Shown: positions 26,196 through 29,140 of the stretch, one piece after another | Numbering within the stretch: the stretch's first letter is position 1 | Layout: every line of letters begins with the position of its first letter | From: Chitinophagaceae bacterium UBA4407 | GTDB taxonomy: Bacteria > Bacteroidota > Bacteroidia > Chitinophagales > Chitinophagaceae | Reading direction: 5' to 3' | Length of the DNA: 29,140 nucleotides | Assembly (NCBI GenBank): GCA_002390845.1 | Contig: DGQT01000032.1 | Coordinates: forward strand, 1-29,140 | Position numbers and translations under genes: made by a program | Notes under the pieces: model-generated | What the model was told of the DNA's origin: nothing | Database searches by the model: none | The model's input: only the letters and a program-made list of their open reading frames with translations

Positions 26196-26261
26196 GCATT
26201 TTATTAAGCTTTTATATTAGCGAAGCCTGAGGTATAATTTAAAGCCACCTTTATTAAAATC

Positions 26262-26834
26262 TTAATTATAGATTATTCTTTCCAGTGCTACGAAAGATGG
26301 ATTGTTGATTTCATTCAAATTAAGCCGTAAAATATATCCTGTTCCAAATCGGATTCTACCAATCTCATCTCCCTGCAAATATTCTAATTCAATAATGCCG
26401 TTATTAAGTATAGTTGGAATTAACTGATATGAATTGAAACATTTTTTAGCTTCAGGCAATAGATATTTCATTTTGAAAGAAAAGGTATCCATTTTTATTA
26501 AACTTGATGACCCCATTTTAGAGGTTAACTTGAAGTTTGGGTTTACCTTATAGAAATAGCTTTTTGGCTGAAAGCAATTGGATTTATTCAGCAAAAAAGC
26601 AACATCATTCCATTCCCTTTCTTTGAATTCCTGAATCTTTTTTCTTGATGTAAATGAACCACTGTATGCATCAATGTCTGCAGAAACGCTGTCCCTTAAT
26701 GCATTCTTAAATTCGTCGGTGTTAACATAGTCAATAGCACGTTTGATAATGTCAGTGTCATTTTGTGCAAAGGAAACTAACGAAAGTATTGAAAAGGAAA
26801 TTAGAAAGAAATAGTTCATTTTTTTGAGTTTCAT
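26262..26834 (-). CDS. Small secreted protein of unknown function (repeat-flanked)
   Basis: 190 residues; I do not recognise the family. An N-terminal signal peptide (MKLKKMNYFFLISFSILSLVSFA-Q, cleavage near 23) indicates export; there is no lipobox. The mature part begins with an acidic and basic helical region (about 25-80, IIKRAIDYVNTDEFKNALRD, SRKKIQEFKEREWND). It then becomes beta-rich (about 90-190, FYKVNPNFKLTSKM, FSFKMKYLLPEAKKC, IIELEYLQGDEIGRIRFGTG). Two cysteines, in KSNCFQ and KKCFN, could form a disulfide. Four hand-counted lines give about 30% G+C, against 43-57% in single sampled lines of recG and the TPR gene. The arms on both sides of it and this composition suggest acquisition. 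The start could also be Met6. It is not coupled to either neighbour. Confidence 0.75.
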   Translation of the reverse strand: MKLKKMNYFFLISFSILSLVSFAQNDTDIIKRAIDYVNTDEFKNALRDSVSADIDAYSGSFTSRKKIQEFKEREWNDVAFLLNKSNCFQPKSYFYKVNPNFKLTSKMGSSSLIKMDTFSFKMKYLLPEAKKCFNSYQLIPTILNNGIIELEYLQGDEIGRIRFGTGYILRLNLNEINNPSFVALERIIYN

Positions 26835-26883
26835 GTATGAATGTAACTTATTTCATTCAATACCTTCGCAATGCTCAAATATC

Positions 26884-26947
26884 TTCCAACCGTACAAGAG
26901 TGCGACGCAACCAAAGCTTCATTCATATTCTTTAGCCCGGCCAATAA
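26884..26947 (-). repeat. Palindromic intergenic element, copy 11 right arm
   Basis: CCAACCGTACAAGA, core GTGCGACGCAA at 26900-26910, then AAAGCTTCATTCATATTCTT and TAGCCCGGCCA. It is the reverse complement of the arm at 26131-26195 with two substitutions and one gap over the inner 52 columns. Its outer edge is 5 bp from the stop codon of the TPR gene. Confidence 0.85.
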
Positions 26948-26952
26948 ATATC

Positions 26953-28995
26953 TTATTTCTTTTCCGGCGCAGGTGGCGGATCAAACACTACGGCACCACC
27001 CTTGCCAAACAAGCGCAATGCAATTTCGCTGCCTGCACCTTCAGCCTTTTTAAAAATGAGGCGTTCGTTATTTACAATCAGTTTTCCATTGCCGCTGCGC
27101 ACAGTAATAAGTGCCTCATAACTACTACCTTTTTTATTGAACAGAATCTTTGCATCGGCAGTACCATTGCCTGCCGCATCAGTAAAATTAATATTGCAAT
27201 CTTTTACCTGCTTTGTCACATCTTTTGTAACGGCATCATCAATACCGGAAACGGAAAGCCGCATGGAGAGCGGAATACCGGCAAAAGGAATGATCTGCGG
27301 ATACTCATCCATCAGCGCAGCACTGTACGTAGCAAACTTGGTTTTTTCGCCGTTGCTGTTGTATGCCTGCGCAAGGTTTTCGTAAACGCGTGCTATAAAT
27401 AATTTTTCGTTGGCAGTATCGGCAGTTGTGGTACGGTCCATATTTTCGAGATCTTTCATTGCCTCTTTTTCATCGCCTTTTTCGTACTTGAACTTGGCCG
27501 AAAACAATTTAAAATACTTCTGAATATTTTCACGCTTATCTGTTTGCTGGTAGGCTGTATATTTTTTTGTAAAATACTGCGGACTAAAATCTTTCATCAG
27601 ATACCAGGCTTCATCAAAGGTGCTGGTAGATTCAGAGCAAAAAAGATCATACACCAAACGGTCTCTTTCGGGGTTGGCCATTAACTGGTTTACCACTACG
27701 TATTCAGCCGTCATTTTTTGGGCTTTGTACGCGGCAATATTGTACAGGCTCGTTGGTGAATACCACCAGCCTTTGTTCAGGAATTTTTCCTGCGCCAGTT
27801 TTTTATCGTACAACTGAACACGCAAAAGATTAATGGTAAAATCGTATTGGTTTTGCGTAAGCGTTGTGCCAATATGCAGCTCTTTAAAATTGGCGGCTTT
27901 ATCCAAAGCAAACTCGCAACTGTCTAACTGGCCATCATATAAATAACTTCTGCCAAGCGCTATATTATACCAGCCAAAGCCAGGTGTAGAGCCACTTTCA
28001 CTGATCATCTCCTGGCACATATTTATAGCATCTTTTGTTCTGCCCGCATACACATACAACTGCGGGAGATAATAATAAGGCTCACGCAAAAAGTGCTCGT
28101 AACTTTTATACATGTCTTTGCTGAAGTACTCCTGAGATGTTGCAAAATCACCAATCTCACTTTTCATACTGCCATAATTATTCCACGAAACACGACCACC
28201 TTCAGCAAGTTTTTCGTAATAGTATTCGCTGCTGTCGTAGTTCTTATTAAAGCAATGCAGCAATGCAAGATTGTGATATAAAGTAAGTACCCTTTGCTCA
28301 CTTTGCGCCGGACCAAAAGTAGCATCGTTATCTGCTTCGTATCTTTTTATATAAGCAAGGCCATTGTAACACCATTGAAAAGCCATCTGCTCATTTTCCT
28401 GTACAGAATTTTTCAGAAAATCATATTTGGCTGAAGTAAAAAAACGGTTACGGTGATACATCCACGAACGTTGATAACAAAGTTCAAAACCATAATCGTT
28501 TTTAAACCCGTATGATTGAATCCTGTTCACCAATGCCATCCCTTCATCGGGCATTTCAACATTATCATAACAACCTTTTAATGCCGTAAAAATCATGTAC
28601 AGGTCCTGGTATTTTGGAAACCCCTGGATCAAATTGTCAATACTGTTATAAATGCCATGAAACATTTTGTTATAATCTTTATCCATCAGGTCGAATGCTT
28701 TTTGCAGCGGTATAATTGCATTCTTATAGCCCAGGTAATCTGCACTCCTGTCAAACTTATACATGCCCTCGTACATGTAGCCAACGTAGTAAGTGCTGTC
28801 TAACCGAATAAATTCGCGGCTTCGGGGCAAAGCATCTTTATCCGTCGGGTTTACACCTTTTCGTTTTGCATCAATCTCGTAACGGGCCTGCGCTTTATTT
28901 TGCGCATTTAAAGATAGCCCCTGCGCAAACGAACAGTGAACAATGAACGTTGAACAAAATAAAATTGCAATACGATATATAATTTGTTTCGACAT
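26953..28995 (-). CDS. Exported TPR-repeat protein of unknown role
   Basis: 680 residues. A signal peptide (MSKQIIYRIAILFCSTFIVHCSFA-Q) sends it to the periplasm or beyond. The body from about 70 to 560 is helical with degenerate TPR-like pairs, for example LYHNLALLHCFNKNYDSSEYYYEKLAE, read here in two parts (LYHNLALLHCFNKNYD and SSEYYYEKLAE), and GWYNIALGRSYLYDGQLDS. Another pair is FIARVYENLAQAYNSNGEKT. A small beta-rich C-terminal domain (about 590-670, CNINFTDAAGNGTADAKILF and GKLIVNNERLIFKK) ends in PPPAPEKK. There is no T9SS tail. TPRs mediate protein contacts, but no partner is visible; the gene stands alone between two repeat arms. I cannot assign a function. Confidence 0.75.
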   Translation of the reverse strand: MSKQIIYRIAILFCSTFIVHCSFAQGLSLNAQNKAQARYEIDAKRKGVNPTDKDALPRSREFIRLDSTYYVGYMYEGMYKFDRSADYLGYKNAIIPLQKAFDLMDKDYNKMFHGIYNSIDNLIQGFPKYQDLYMIFTALKGCYDNVEMPDEGMALVNRIQSYGFKNDYGFELCYQRSWMYHRNRFFTSAKYDFLKNSVQENEQMAFQWCYNGLAYIKRYEADNDATFGPAQSEQRVLTLYHNLALLHCFNKNYDSSEYYYEKLAEGGRVSWNNYGSMKSEIGDFATSQEYFSKDMYKSYEHFLREPYYYLPQLYVYAGRTKDAINMCQEMISESGSTPGFGWYNIALGRSYLYDGQLDSCEFALDKAANFKELHIGTTLTQNQYDFTINLLRVQLYDKKLAQEKFLNKGWWYSPTSLYNIAAYKAQKMTAEYVVVNQLMANPERDRLVYDLFCSESTSTFDEAWYLMKDFSPQYFTKKYTAYQQTDKRENIQKYFKLFSAKFKYEKGDEKEAMKDLENMDRTTTADTANEKLFIARVYENLAQAYNSNGEKTKFATYSAALMDEYPQIIPFAGIPLSMRLSVSGIDDAVTKDVTKQVKDCNINFTDAAGNGTADAKILFNKKGSSYEALITVRSGNGKLIVNNERLIFKKAEGAGSEIALRLFGKGGAVVFDPPPAPEKK

Positions 28996-29019
28996 TTTAG
29001 TTACTTCTTTTCAACTGCA

Positions 29020-29140
29020 TTTTTTATGAGCCCAGCTTTGAGTTCTTCGTAGCATCGTCTCTTGCGTCGCACTCTTGTGCGTTCGGATTCCTTATTGAGC
29101 AGCAAATATCAATCTTCCCGTCATTGCGAGGCTTCCGAAG
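29020..29140 (+). repeat. Palindromic intergenic element, copy 12 (left arm, cut by the window edge)
   Basis: T-run at 29020-29025, GAGCCCAGCT, core TTGCGTCGCAC at 29062-29072, then TCTTGTGCGTTCGGA. The interior that follows contains CGTCATTGCGAGG (about 29119-29131), a motif that I recall as a widespread dispersed repeat in many bacterial genomes. The right arm, if any, is outside the window. Confidence 0.75.

Larger units (their letters stand above)
26131..26947. mobile_element. Cassette-like unit: repeat arms enclosing a passenger gene
   Basis: A left arm (26131-26195) and a right arm (26884-26947) face each other and match at about 49 of 52 columns by hand alignment, from GCCGGGCTAAAG to CTTGTACG. 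Together they enclose one AT-rich gene on the minus strand. No transposase is present. The unit reads like a transposase-free element carrying a passenger gene, with the same ends as the short non-coding copies. The alternative is that two independent single arms happen to flank the gene. No target duplication is obvious. Confidence 0.5.

Noticed and set aside
26090..26960. Target-site duplication flanking the 26131-26947 unit
   Set aside because: The bases outside the T-run and outside the right arm are AT-rich but show no clear direct repeat.
26824..27402. 192-residue plus-strand reading frame
   Set aside because: It runs antisense across the 3' end of the TPR gene and through the repeat arm at 26884-26947, with no protein-like motifs; the minus-strand TPR gene explains the region.
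24..29140. CRISPR array as an explanation for the repeated TTGCGTCGCAC sequence
   Set aside because: Copies are kilobases apart, lie in both orientations, have no regular spacers and no cas genes nearby.

Overview
The window looks like chromosome from a member of the Bacteroidota, most likely a Chitinophagaceae-type organism. The grounds are three proteins with type IX secretion (T9SS) C-terminal sorting domains, a PorP/SprF protein next to a PKD/CHU_C (type B sorting) protein, SusD-free lipoproteins with relaxed lipoboxes, the ThuA/PQQ-dehydrogenase/cytochrome c fusion, and the near absence of Shine-Dalgarno sites. The genus cannot be read from the sequence alone. No rRNA, tRNA, CRISPR array, integrase or transposase gene was seen.

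Layout. 1-5.4 kb (minus strand): a stand-alone PQQ-dependent sugar dehydrogenase, then a 1132-residue lipoprotein fusing ThuA, sugar dehydrogenase, PKD and cytochrome c modules. 5.7-7.9 kb (plus): an AT-rich secreted protein with a T9SS type A tail. 8.1-10.8 kb (plus): a YafY/WYL-type regulator, a DinB-family protein, then a DUF4136 lipoprotein and an outer-membrane barrel as a two-gene operon. 11.2-15.5 kb (minus): a giant ELWxxDGT-repeat protein with a T9SS tail and a bestrophin-like channel. 15.7-16.2 kb (plus): a second DinB paralogue. 16.5-29.0 kb (minus): an M13 metallopeptidase lipoprotein, a PorP/SprF plus CHU_C operon, RecG, a small AT-rich secreted protein of unknown function, and a TPR protein. 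Most products act in the envelope or outside the cell; RecG and the WYL regulator are the clear cytoplasmic exceptions.

The most striking structure is not a gene. Nearly every larger intergenic gap carries one or two copies of an approximately 60-bp arm built around TTGCGTCGCAC. I count about 17 arms. Five elements are complete palindromes (left arm, variable interior, right arm); others are single arms. Each complete element is bounded by a T-run on its left and an A-run on its right. The interiors differ between copies and often look like other dispersed repeats. One arm pair (26131-26947) encloses the AT-rich 190-residue secreted-protein gene between arms that match at about 49 of 52 columns, so it looks like a transposase-free cassette with a passenger gene. 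A second AT-rich gene (5762-7903) also lies between inward-facing arms. Two full copies with a shared interior lie in inverted orientation on either side of the M13 peptidase gene. I call these elements 'palindromic intergenic elements' as a working name only; I do not recognise the family.
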